From positions 1-25,920 of the forward strand of contig BBBN01000001.1 in NCBI GenBank assembly GCA_001311585.1: a stretch of 25,920 nucleotides of DNA, written 5' to 3'. The notes beneath the pieces are model-generated. The model saw nothing but the letters and a program-made list of their open reading frames with translations, was not told the DNA's origin and did no database searches. Source of the DNA: Thermus sp. JCM 17653 (GTDB lineage: Bacteria > Deinococcota > Deinococci > Deinococcales > Thermaceae). Below, in pieces: positions 1 to 8,356 of the stretch (within the stretch, counting starts at the first letter, position 1; each line of letters opens with the position of its first letter). Made by a program: the position numbers and the translations under genes.

Positions 1-273
1 GTGGGCACCATCTCCGGCCTTAACCTGGACGGGCTGGTGCACATCGGCCTTAGGGTTTTCCCCGTGGTGATCCTGGGGGGGCTGGACTCCGTTCCCGGAG
101 CGGTGGTGGCGGGCATTTTGATCGGTGTTTTGGAAAACCTGGCGGCGGGCTACCTGGACCCCTTTGTGCCCGGGGGGGGTACCCGGGACGTCTTCCCCTT
201 CCTGGTCCTCCTCTTGGTCCTCTGGTTTAAGCCCCACGGCCTTTTCGGCACGGAGGAGATCGAGCGCGTATGA
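1..273 (+). CDS. livH: LivH-type ABC permease, C-terminal end (partial)
   Basis: This is the last 90 residues of an inner-membrane permease of the branched-chain amino acid (HAAT) ABC transporter family, cut by the left window edge. Base 1 happens to be GTG, but the real start lies outside. Two hydrophobic segments are visible: one around VVILGGLDSVPGAVVAG, matching the conserved Gly-rich GG.GS.PGA loop of LivH proteins, and one near the end (FPFLVLLLVLWFKPHGLFG). The terminal KP.GLFG motif is typical of LivH/LivM C-termini. The TGA stop overlaps the livM ATG (ATGA, 270-273), so the two permease halves are translationally coupled. No frame disruption is seen. The substrate is not readable from the sequence; amino acids, amides or urea are all possible for this family. 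Confidence 0.85.
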   Translation: MGTISGLNLDGLVHIGLRVFPVVILGGLDSVPGAVVAGILIGVLENLAAGYLDPFVPGGGTRDVFPFLVLLLVLWFKPHGLFGTEEIERV

Positions 274-1332
274 GGAACCCTTGGGCGCAGACCGGCAACT
301 ACCGCACCAGCTACCGGCAGGACACCAGCCTCTTCGCCACCCACCGGGAGCTGGTTTCCCTGCTCCTCTTTCTGGCCTTTCTCCTGGTTCTTCCCCAGTT
401 CCTTTCCCGCACCCAGGTGTTTATCCTGGACCTCATCCTGGTGTACAGCGTGGCGGTCCTGGGCCTCAACATCACCACCGGGTACGCCGGCTCATCAACA
501 TCGGCCAGGCGGCTTCATGGGGGTGGGGGCGTACACCGCAGCCCTTCTCGCCCCCCAGGGCCTGCCCTTTTGGCTGGTGATCCCCATAGGGGGCCTGGTG
601 GCGGCCTTCTTCGGCTTCCTGGTGGGCATCCCCAGCCTCAGGGTGAAGCACCTCTACCTGGCCCTGGCCACCCTGGCCTTCCAGGTGGTCTTTGAGTGGG
701 CGGTGGGGCACGCGCCCCTTCTCAAGCAGGGGGGGGCCATGGACATGCCCCGGGCGAGCCTTCTGGGCTACGAGGCGGGCTTTCGCAACCACTTCCACTT
801 CTGGTACTACGTGGCCTTTTCCGTCCTGGTTCTCCTTGCCGTCTTCTGGCGGAACCTCTTGCGCACCCGCTACGGAAGGGCTTTGGTGGCCGTGCGGGAC
901 AACGACCGGGCGGCGGACGCCATGGGCATGGACCCGGGGCGCACCAAGCTCTTCGCCTTCGCCTTGGGCGCCTTCTACGCCGGGGTGGCGGGGGTGCTCT
1001 ACGCCTACCTCTCCCGGGCGGTGGTGATAGAGGACTACACCTTCGCCGTCTCCATCAAGCTCCTGGCCATGGCCATCGTGGGTGGCTTGGGACCTGGTGG
1101 GAAGCTTCCTCGGGCCCGCCTTCTTGGAGCTCCTGGACGTGAACATGGAGGCCCTTTCCAACCTCATCAAGGCCCTGGCTTCAGCGTGGCCGGGGTGGAC
1201 GTGGCGAGCGCCCTAAGGCCCCTGGCCTTCGGCCTCGTCATCGTCCTTTTCCTGGTGTTTGAGCCCAGGGGGCTTTACAACTGGTGGCGTCTGGTGCGAA
1301 GCTACTTCCGCACCTGGCCCTTCAAGTACTAG
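270..1332 (+). CDS. livM: LivM-type ABC permease (frame broken by indels)
   Basis: Second permease subunit of the HAAT transporter, an integral membrane protein with hydrophobic helices throughout; partner of LivH. It starts MRNPWAQTGN at the ATG overlapping livH and ends with FEPRGLYNWW plus a short basic tail. Five single-base undercalls are inferred. One C is missing near 491 and one near 513, where the expected reading is GYAGLINIGQAAFMG. A G near 1090, a C near 1094 and a G near 1186 are also missing. The last three cancel, so the frame stays open there but about 30 residues (near residues 275-305) are mistranslated. The as-read length is 1063 bases; adding 5 gives 1068, i.e. 355 aa, a normal LivM size. 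The conserved cytoplasmic-loop motif (RYGRALVAVRDNDRAADAMG) that contacts the ATPase is intact. Confidence 0.88.
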
Positions 1333-1371
1333 GCAACTCCCCGTGCGGGGTTAGCGAAGGGAGGGAAGCGT

Positions 1372-2573
1372 ATGAGGAGGACACTGGTAGGCATAGCGGC
1401 GGTTTTAGGGTTGGCCATGGGCCAGCAGCAGGTGACCCTCTTTTGGTCGGGGGCCATCACCGGGCCCACCTCGGACGCGGGGGCCCCTTACGGGGCGGCG
1501 GTGGAGGACTACTGCAAGTACGCCAACGAGCGGAAGCTGGTGCCGGGGGTGGTGTTCAACTGCGTGGTGCGGGACGACCAGTACAACAACGCCAACACCC
1601 AGCGCTTCTTTGAGGAGGCGGTGGACCGCTTCAAGATCCCCCTTTTCCTCTCCTACGCCACCGGGGCCAACCTGCAGCTCAAGGCCCTGATCCAGGAGCT
1701 CAAAATCCCCACCATTCCCGCCTCCATGCACGTGGAGCTCATCGATCCCCCTAACAACGAGTACTTCTTCATCCCCACCTCCACCTATTCCGAGCAGGTG
1801 GTGGCCCTTCTGGAGTACATCGCCAAGGAGAAGAAGGGGGCCAAGGTGGCTCTGGTGGTGAACCCCTCCCCCTTCGGCCGGGCCCCGGTGGCGGACGCCA
1901 GGAAGGCCGCCCAGCAGCTTGGCCTGCAGATCGTGGACGTGCAGGAGGTGGGCTCGGGCAACCTGGACAACACCGCCCTGCTCAAGCGCTTTGAGCAGGC
2001 GGGGGTGGAGTACATCATCCACCAGAACGTGGCCGGCCCCGTGGCCAACATCCTCAAGGACGCCAAGCGCCTGGGCTTGGACAAGAAGTTCAAGCAGCTT
2101 GGGGCCCACTACACGGGTGGCCCCGACCTCATCAAGCTGGCGGGGGACGCGGCGGAGGGCTTCCTCTGGGCCACCAGCTTCTACATGTACCACGAGGACG
2201 CTCCGGGCATCCGCCTGCAGAAGGAGCTGGCCCAAAAGTACGGCCGTCCTCAGGCCATCGCCGAGAGCACCAACTACACCAACGGGATGCTGGCGGCGGC
2301 CATCGCTGTGGAGGCCGTCCGCCGGGCACAGGAGCGCTTCAAGCGGGTGAACAACGAGACGGTCTACCAGGCCATTATCGGCATGAACGGCCCAATGCCT
2401 TCAAGCCGGGCTTCGCCGTCTCCACCAAGCAGGGTATTGAGATTGACTTCACCAAGAGCGAGCACACCGGGGCGGAGGGCCTCCGGATCCTCGAGGCCAA
2501 GGGGGGCCGCTTCGTGCCCATCACCGAGCCCTTCACCTCGGCCCTCTTCCGCAAGGTGCATTACGGTAAATAG
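1372..2573 (+). CDS. ABC transporter substrate-binding protein, LivJ/Peripla_BP_6 type (one indel)
   Basis: Extracytoplasmic binding protein that delivers substrate to the LivHM permease. It starts at ATG after a good ribosome site (GGGAGGG, 1370 side) 39 bases after livM. Residues 1-17 form a signal peptide (MRRTLVGIAAVLGLAMG), followed by QQQVTLFWSGAITGPTS, the usual first strand and ligand loop of the family. There is no lipobox Cys, so it is probably not a lipoprotein. One C is missing near 2393: the frame reads GMNGPMPSSR instead of GMNGPNAFKPGF. The corrected reading continues through TKQGIEIDF and ends FRKVHYGK at the TAG at 2571. The repaired length is 400 aa, typical of the family. 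The ligand is unassigned; the gene is not named livJ because specificity cannot be read. Confidence 0.88.
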
Positions 2574-2583
2574 CCCTCTCTCT

Positions 2584-2612
2584 GGGGCCCGGGACGCCCC
2601 GGGCCCCCTTTT
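2584..2612 (+). terminator. Hairpin with T tract between binding-protein gene and livF
   Basis: GGGGCCCGGG at 2584-2593 pairs perfectly with CCCGGGCCCC at 2598-2607 across a 4-base loop, followed by CTTTT. It has the form of an intrinsic terminator. It sits just after the binding-protein stop and before livF, so it more likely attenuates transcription or stabilises the upstream mRNA 3' end than stops the operon fully, giving more binding protein than ATPase. That role is inference. Confidence 0.65.
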
Positions 2613-2620
2613 CCTAGGCC

Positions 2621-3453
2621 ATGGACACCCTGAACCCCACCCGCCCGGAGGACCTCGGTCCCATTCTCCTTTTGGTCAACAACATTGAGGTGGTCTACCA
2701 CGACATCATCCAGGTGCTCCGCGGGGTCTCCCTCAAGGTCCCCGAAGGAGGATCACCGCCCTCTTAGGCCCTAACGGGGCGGGGAAGACCACCACCTTAA
2801 GGGCCATCTCCGGCCTCCTCCTCCCCGAGGACGGGGAGGTGGTGCGGGGGGAGATCCTTTACCGGGGAAGGCCCATCCAAAACCGCCCCCCTGAGGAGAT
2901 CGTCAAGGAGGGCATCGTGCAGGTGCTGGAGGGCCGGAGGGTCTTCAAGCACCTCACGGTGGAGGAAAACCTCAAGGTGGGGACCCTGACCCAGGGAAGC
3001 CGGCGTCTCAAGGAGGAGCTGGAGCGCATCTACCGCTACTTCCCCCGCCTGGCCGACCTCAGGCACCGGCTCGCGGGGTACTGTTCGGGCGGGGAGCAGC
3101 AGATGATCGCCATCGGGCGGGCCCTTCTCGCCAGGCCCCGGCTTCTCCTCCTGGACGAGCCCTCTTTGGGCCTTGCCCCCCTCCTCGTGCGGGAGATCTT
3201 TGACATCGTGGCTCGGGTGAACGCCGAGGAGGGGGTTACGGTGCTCGTGGTGGAGCAGAACGCCCGGATGGCCCTTTCCGTGGCCCACTACGGCTACATC
3301 ATGGAGACGGGGAGGATCGTCTTGGAGGGGGACCGGGACAGCCTCCTGGAAAACCCCGACGTGCAGGAGTTTTACCTGGGGGTGGCCAAGGGAGGGGGGC
3401 GGAAGAGCTTCAAGGAGGTCAAGGCCTACAAGCGCAGGAAGCGGTTCATGTAG
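2621..3453 (+). CDS. livF: LivF-type ABC ATPase (one indel)
   Basis: Cytoplasmic ATP-hydrolysing subunit of the HAAT transporter. It begins MDTLNPTRPEDLG at ATG 2621; a core LivF start follows at about residue 18 (LLVNNIEVVYHDIIQVLRGVSLKV), so this N-terminus is slightly long and uncertain. One G is missing near 2750; repair gives GGITALLGPNGAGKTTT, with Walker A GPNGAGKT at about residue 50. Further on are the Q-loop region (GIVQVLEGRRVF), the signature CSGGEQQ in place of the more common (L/T)SGGEQQ, Walker B LLLLDEPSLGLAP and the switch-His region (VLVVEQN). The repaired length is 277 aa. LivF normally pairs with LivG, which is not in this window and presumably lies upstream of livH. Confidence 0.9.
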
Positions 3454-3469
3454 GGCGGGGCGTTGGGGA

Positions 3470-3498
3470 GGAAGCGGCCGCTGGCCCAGCCCGCTTCC
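3470..3498 (+). terminator. Hairpin between livF and rluD
   Basis: GGAAGCGG (3470-3477) pairs with CCGCTTCC (3491-3498), and inside it GCTGG (3480-3484) pairs with CCAGC (3486-3490), with a 2-base bulge. It lies 17 bases after the livF stop and would end the transporter transcript. There is no T tract, so it is terminator-like rather than a canonical intrinsic terminator. Confidence 0.4.
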
Positions 3499-3509
3499 GG
3501 GTGGGTATC

Positions 3510-4456
3510 ATGGGGAGCGTGGTGCGCTTCCGCAAGGAGGGTCTTCGCCTGGACCAGGCCGTGGCCGAGGCCTTGGGGGTGAGCCGGGCCCGGGCCCAGG
3601 CTTGGATCGCCCCAGGGCCGGGTGCGGGTGGGGGAGAAGGTGGTCTCCAAGCCCGCCTACCGCCTCAAGGGGGAGGAGGTGGTGGTGGCCCCCCCCGAGG
3701 AAAAGCCCTGGGTGGCGCCGGAGGACCTGGCCTTGCCCGTCCTCTACGAGGACGAGGACATGCTGGTTCTCAACAAGCCTCCGGGCCTCCTCACCCACCC
3801 CGCCCCTGGGGTCTACACCGGCACGGTGGTGAACGCCCTTCTAGGCCGCTACTTTCCCCTGGAGGGGGCCATCGCCTCGGCCTTGCGGCCTGAGCTTTTT
3901 CGCCCTGGCATCGTCCACCGCCTGGACAAGGACACCAGCGGCGTCTTGGTGGTGGCCAAGCACCCGGGGGCCCTCGAGGCCCTCTCCCGGGCCTTCCGCG
4001 ACCGCTTGGTGATGAAGCGCTACCTGGCCCTCACCGAAGGCCACCCCAGGGAGGGTACCCTCATCGCCCCCATCGGCCGCCACCCCGTGGAACGGCACAA
4101 GATGCACGTGGGGGCATCGCCCCCCGCTACGCCGAGACGGACTTCGCCCTCCTGGCGGTTTCCGGCCCCTACGCCCTGGTGGAGGCCAGGCCCCACACGG
4201 GGCGCACCCACCAGATCCGGGTCCACCTCAAGCACCTCAAAGCCCCTATCCTGGGGGACGAGGTCTACGGGCGTAAAAGCCCCATATTTCCCGCCAGGCC
4301 CTCCACGCCTACGAGCTTCGCCTTCCCCACCCCCGCACGGGGCGGATTCTGGAGTTCCTTGCCCCCGTGCCCCGGGACATGGTGGCGGCCTGGGAGGCCC
4401 TGGGGGGGAGGTGGCCGGAAGGGTGGGTGCGGGAAGGGTATACTGGGGCGCAATGA
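3510..4456 (+). CDS. rluD: RluA/RluD-family rRNA pseudouridine synthase (three indels)
   Basis: Isomerises specific uridines to pseudouridine, most likely in 23S rRNA helix 69 if it is a true RluD. An N-terminal S4 RNA-binding region ([21 protein letters not shown]) is followed by the catalytic domain. The catalytic Asp lies in [18 protein letters not shown], and the C-terminal motif is [15 protein letters not shown]. Repairs needed: one extra C near 3612 (expected [15 protein letters not shown]), one missing G near 4115 ([14 protein letters not shown]), one missing C near 4290 ([16 protein letters not shown]). The repaired length is 315 aa. The start is ambiguous: GTG 3501, ATG 3510 or GTG 3519. 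TATCAT at 3506-3511 would suit a leaderless start at GTG 3519, but this is weak. The TGA overlaps the next ATG (ATGA, 4453-4456). RluC/RluA specificity cannot be excluded. Confidence 0.87.
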
Positions 4457-5328
4457 AGCTCCTTCCGAAGCCAAAAGGGGCGCTTCTTGGGGAGGAACGC
4501 CCTTCCCTTGCGGTCCACCGCCTCCACGTGGGGGACGCCCGGGAGGTGCTGGCCTCTTTCCCCGAGGCCTCGGTCCACCTGGTGGTGACCTCCCCGCCCT
4601 ACTGGACCCTGAAGCGCTACGAGGACGCCCCAGGCCAGCTCGGGCACATAGAGGACTACGAGGCCTTCCTGGACGAGCTGGACCGGGTGTGGCGGGAGGT
4701 CTTCCGCCTCCTCGTGCCCGGGGGCAGGCTTGTCATCGTGGTGGGGGACGTGGCCGTGGCGAGAAGGCGCTTCGGGCGGCACCTGGTCTTCCCCCTTCAC
4801 GCCGACATCCAGGTCCGGTGCCGCAAGCTCGGGTTTGACAACCTGAACCCCATTATCTGGCACAAGCACACCAACGCCAGCCTCGAGGTGGAAGGCCGGG
4901 GCGTCTTCCTGGGCAAGCCCTACGAGCCCGGGGCCATCATCAAGACGGAGATCGAGTACGTACTCATGCAACGGAAGCCCGGGGGCTACCGCAAGCCCAC
5001 CCCCGAGCAGCGGGAGAAAAGCCGCCTTCCCAAGGAGGACTTCCACCGCTTCTTCCGCCAGATCTGGGACGACATCCCCGGGGAGAGCACCAAGGAGCAC
5101 CCCGCGCCCTTCCCCCTGGAGCTCGCCGAGCGCCTGGTGCGCATGTTCAGCTTCGTGGGGGACGTGGTCTTAGACCCCTTCGCCGGGACCGGGACCACCC
5201 TCATCGCCGCGGCGAGGTGGGGAAGGAGGGCCCTCGGCGTGGAGCTCGTCCCGGGCTACGCCGCCCTCGCCCGGGAGCGCTTCGCCCGGGAGGTGCCCGG
5301 GGAGGTGTTGGAAGTCGTGGGGGACTAG
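4453..5328 (+). CDS. DNA amino-methyltransferase, beta-class order (m4C or m6A)
   Basis: S-adenosylmethionine-dependent DNA methyltransferase of 291 aa, with no frame error. Catalytic motif IV TSPPYW is at residues 46-51, followed by the region around [13 protein letters not shown] (87-99), a middle stretch (100-215) that should hold target recognition, and the cofactor motif DPFAGTGTT at 241-249. IV before I is the beta-class circular order. TSPPY fits N4-cytosine enzymes best, although some N6-adenine enzymes share it. The ATG overlaps the rluD stop, and the downstream gene begins directly after its TAG with no gap. That adjacency suggests a restriction-modification pair; a solitary methyltransferase remains possible. 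The recognition sequence cannot be predicted from the sequence. Confidence 0.88.
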   Translation: MKLLPKPKGALLGEERPSLAVHRLHVGDAREVLASFPEASVHLVVTSPPYWTLKRYEDAPGQLGHIEDYEAFLDELDRVWREVFRLLVPGGRLVIVVGDVAVARRRFGRHLVFPLHADIQVRCRKLGFDNLNPIIWHKHTNASLEVEGRGVFLGKPYEPGAIIKTEIEYVLMQRKPGGYRKPTPEQREKSRLPKEDFHRFFRQIWDDIPGESTKEHPAPFPLELAERLVRMFSFVGDVVLDPFAGTGTTLIAAARWGRRALGVELVPGYAALARERFAREVPGEVLEVVGD

Positions 5329-6031
5329 ATGGAGCTCCGGCGGGCCTTGGAAGCAGCTTCGGGAAGGGCTGGAAAAGCCAGCCCAGAGCAAGAGGCGTTG
5401 GGACCTTTTGGCGGACTACTGTATTGCCCGGCTGGAGGCCCGGGGCCTTAGAGGCCTTCTGGGAGGAAGCCGGGGTGAGGTGAGCGTCCGGGGTTTTGCC
5501 CGGGCGAAGGACTGGGACGTGGTCCTGCTCGCCCCCCTCCTCGCCGGTGGGGGAGGTGGGCGCATCCAGCACCCAGGGGAGAAGCCCCGCCTCCTTCTCT
5601 CCCTCAAGTCGGTCCTCCGCAATCCCTCAGGTTCCCTCCCCAACCGGTTGGACGACCTTCTCGGCGAGGTTTCCTCTGTCCAGATGCTCTACCCGGAGGT
5701 GGTCATCGGCTACGCTGTGGTGTTGGACCACGGGGCCTTTGGCAAAAGCACGGGGGGGAAGGCCGCTAAGGCAGGAGGAGAGGAGTGGGAGGAGGGCTAC
5801 AACCGCTTTAAGGAGCGGCTGGCCCACTTGACCCAGCGGCGGCCTCCCTTGTGGGCCCAGGGCCTCATTGAGGGGCACTGGGTTATTGAGGTGGACAGTC
5901 GGACCCCTGGCCTCTTCCTGGACCTCGAGGCCACCCTGGAGGCGGGAGAGGCTTTTTTTGACGCCCTCGTGGGGGCCCTGAGGGAGCGGGAACCCCTCCT
6001 TTTCCTAGACCAAGGTCAAAAGCCCCTTTAG
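5329..6031 (+). CDS. Unrecognised protein, possible type II restriction endonuclease (indels)
   Basis: I do not recognise this protein by family. It starts at an ATG immediately after the methyltransferase TAG. Repairing a 2-base loss near 5352 (GAAAAG read as GAAG) gives MELRRALEKQLREGLEK and then PAQSKRRWDLLADYC. An extra G near 5445 and a missing G near 5478 give LEARALEAFWEEAGVRV. The repaired length is 234 aa, soluble, with no signal peptide or membrane helix. KDWDVVLL (61-68) followed by RLLLSLKSVLRN (88-99) resembles a PD-(D/E)XK nuclease core in which the acidic residue is Ser, as known in Cfr10I; acidic candidates D109, D110 and E114 follow. Size, position and motif fit the restriction partner, but this is inference. 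Its 3' end overlaps the convergent lysN by 27 bases. Confidence 0.6.
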
Positions 6032-7197
6032 CGCCCGCCCCAGGCGCCGCACGCCCTCCTCTATCCCCTCCCGGTCCAGGGTAGCGTAGGAGAGCCTCAG
6101 GGTGTTCTCCCCGCCCCCATGGGCGAAGAAGGGCCCCCCGGGCACGAAGGCCACGTTCTCGGCGATGGCCCTTTGGAAAAGGGCCTCGGCGGAAAGGCCC
6201 TTGGGAAGCTCCATCCAGACGAACATCCCCCCTTGGGCCGGGTGTAGCGCACCTCCTTGGGCACCTCCCGGTCCAGGGCCTCCAGCATGGCCTCCGCCTT
6301 TTCCCGGTAGACCCGGCGCACCCGTTCCAGGCGCTCGGGGAAGCCCTCCTTCACCAGCTCGTGGACCAGCATCTGGTTGAGCATGGGGGTGTGGAGGTCG
6401 GCCCCCTGCTTGGCCTGGACCAGCTTCTGCAGGGCCTCCGGGTGGGCCACGGCGAAGGCCACGCGGAGCCCGGGGGAGAGGACCTTGGAGAAGCTCCCGA
6501 GGTAGATAACCCCGGGGTAGCCCGCCTCCCGGGCGAGCTCAAAGAGGCTTGGGAGCCGCCCCTCCCCGAAGTAGAGCTCCCGGTAGGCGTCGTCCTCCAC
6601 CACCACGAGGCCCCGCTCCATGACCATCTCTAAAAGCCGCTTCCGGGCGGGAAGGGGCGTGAGGCCCCCCGTGGGGTTCTGGAAAGAGGGGATGAGGTAG
6701 AGGAAGCGGGGGCGCTCACGCTTTAGGACCTCTTCCAGGGCGTCTAGGTCCGGGCCCGCCTCCCCCGCGGGCACGGTGAGGAAGCGGGGGCCGTAGGCCC
6801 GGAAGGCCTGGATGGCCCCCAGGTAGCTGGGGGCCTCCAGGAGGAGGGGGCTTCCCTCGTCCAGGAAGACCTTGCCGAGAAGGTCCAGGCCCTGCTGGCT
6901 TCCCGTGGTGATGAGGACCTCCTCCGGGGCCACCCCGAGCCATTCCGCCACGAAGGCCCTTAAGGGAAGGTAACCCTCGGTGGGGCCGTACTGCAGGGCC
7001 ACATGCCCTTTTTCCCGGAGGATCCTGGCCGAAAGCTCCGCCGCCTCCTCCTTGGGGAAAAGCTCGGGGGCCGGAAGCCCCCCGGCGAAGCTCAGGATCC
7101 CGGGGCGCTGGGTGAGCTTGAGGAGCTCGCGGATGGTGGAGGCCTGGAGGCGCTCCGCTCGCTGGCCAAAAAGGGTACTCCAGTCCAGGGTTTTCAC
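6005..7197 (-). CDS. lysN: Alpha-aminoadipate aminotransferase LysN (one indel)
   Basis: PLP-dependent fold-type I aminotransferase. In Thermus, LysN converts 2-oxoadipate to alpha-aminoadipate in the aminoadipate lysine pathway and has broad specificity. The sequence is very close to the T. thermophilus enzyme as I recall it: TIRELLKLTQRPGILSFAGG with the substrate-selecting Arg23, LITTGSQQ, LIPSFQNPTGG, VVVEDDAYRELYF and the PLP Lys in YLGSFSKVLSPG (K238). One base is missing near 6230, where six C (plus strand) should be seven; the corrected frame reads RPKGGMFVWMELP and ends LGRALKGLLTLV. The repaired length is 397 aa, the T. thermophilus length. The start is GTG 7197, chosen because the frame aligns with LysN MKPLSW. 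It follows the dNTPase by 30 bases, so it may be read from the fab operon or its own promoter. Confidence 0.93.
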
Positions 7198-7227
7198 CTC
7201 ACCATCTTACCCCTGGGCCCAAGGCCT

Positions 7228-8356
7228 TCAGGGAAAGAGCTTACGGTAGGCCTCGAGGGCGTAGCGGTCGGTCATCCCCGCCAGGTAGTCGCACACCGCC
7301 CGCTCCAGCCCCTCTTCCGGTAGCCGCCTTTGCACCCCTTTGGGGAGGAGCCGGGGGTCTTGGGTGTAGGTGCGAAAGAGTTCCTCCAGGACGGTTTCCG
7401 CCTTGCGCCTTTCCCTCAAGACCTCGGGGTGGCGGTAGAGCCTCTCCATGAGGAAGGCCTTGAGCTCCCGGTGGGCCTTCTCCGCCTCGGGGGAAAGGGT
7501 GGCGAGGCGCCTTGGGTGGCGGCGCACGGCCTCGGCGCTTTCTACCCCCGCCGCCTCCACCTGCCGATGGGTGGCCAGGATGGCCTCGGTGATGAGGTAG
7601 CCCAAGAGCTGGCGCACCAGGACCCTCCGCCCAAGCTCGTCAAGCCTTTCCAGGTCCAGGCCTTCCTCCCGGGCCAGGACCTGGAGGAGGGGGACCTCGG
7701 CGAGCTCCCCCGGGCTTAGGAGCCCCGCGCGCAGGCCGTCGTCCAGGTCGTGGGCGGCGTAGGCGATGGCGTCGGAGAGGTCCACCACCTGGGCCTCGAG
7801 GGTCCCCTGCCCCTCGTAGAGGGGCTTGAAGCCCGGGCTGTAAGGGGTCTCGTGGGTGGCGATGCCTCCAGGACCTCGTAGGTGAGGTTGAGGCCCTTGA
7901 AGCCCGGGTAGCGCTCCTCCAGCTGGGTGAGGATGCGCAGGGCCTGGGCGTTGTGCTCAAACCCCCCGTGGTCCCGCATGAGCTCGTCCAGGATCCGCTC
8001 CCCGGTGTGGCCGAAGGGAGGGTGGCCCAGGTCGTGGGAGAGGGCGATGGCCTCGGTGAGGTCCTCGTTGAGGCCTAGGGCGCGGGCGATGGACCGGGAG
8101 ACCTGGGCCACCTCCAGGGTGTGGGTGAGGCGGGTGCGGTAGTAGTCCCCGGCCCAGTTGGGGAAGACCTGGGTCTTATATTCCAGGCGGCGGAAGGCGG
8201 TGGTGTGGAGGATCCGGTCCCGGTCCTTCTGGTAGGGGGTGCGGTAGGGGGACTCGGGCTCGGGATGGACCGCCCCCGGGTGTCTTTGGCTTTTTGGGCG
8301 TAGGGGGCGAGGCGGCCTGCCTCCAGCTCCAGAAGCCTTTCCCGGGGGAAGAGCAT
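7228..8356 (-). CDS. dgt: dNTP triphosphohydrolase, dGTPase family (two indels)
   Basis: HD-domain metalloenzyme that removes tripolyphosphate from dNTPs and helps set the dNTP pool. The sequence matches the T. thermophilus dNTPase pattern: [34 protein letters not shown], the metal-binding [14 protein letters not shown] (HD) and [17 protein letters not shown]. Two bases are missing: a C (plus strand) near 8276, where repair gives [16 protein letters not shown], and a C (plus strand) near 7868, where repair gives [17 protein letters not shown]. The repaired length is 376 aa, equal to the T. thermophilus enzyme as I recall it. The ATG lies directly after the fabF TAG with no gap, so it is the next cistron of the fab operon. 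Calling it dgt is by family; in Thermus the substrate range is broader than dGTP. Confidence 0.9.

Noticed and set aside
1333..1371. Small CCCC/GGGG hairpin between livM and the binding-protein gene as a terminator
   Set aside because: The stem is only four GC pairs with a bulge, has no T tract and sits just before a strong ribosome site; it is too weak to call.
2574..2688. Binding protein reading through to 2688 with a divergent C-terminal tail
   Set aside because: The tail is frame-shifted after about 2393. The correct frame has a conserved end (FRKVHYGK) and a TAG at 2571, followed by a hairpin and livF.
3622..5328. A 568-codon open frame joining pseudouridine synthase sequence to the DNA methyltransferase, like a fusion protein
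   Set aside because: It arises because a missing G near 4115 shifts the rluD frame into that of the downstream methyltransferase. With indels repaired, rluD ends at 4456 and the methyltransferase starts at 4453 with an ATGA overlap.
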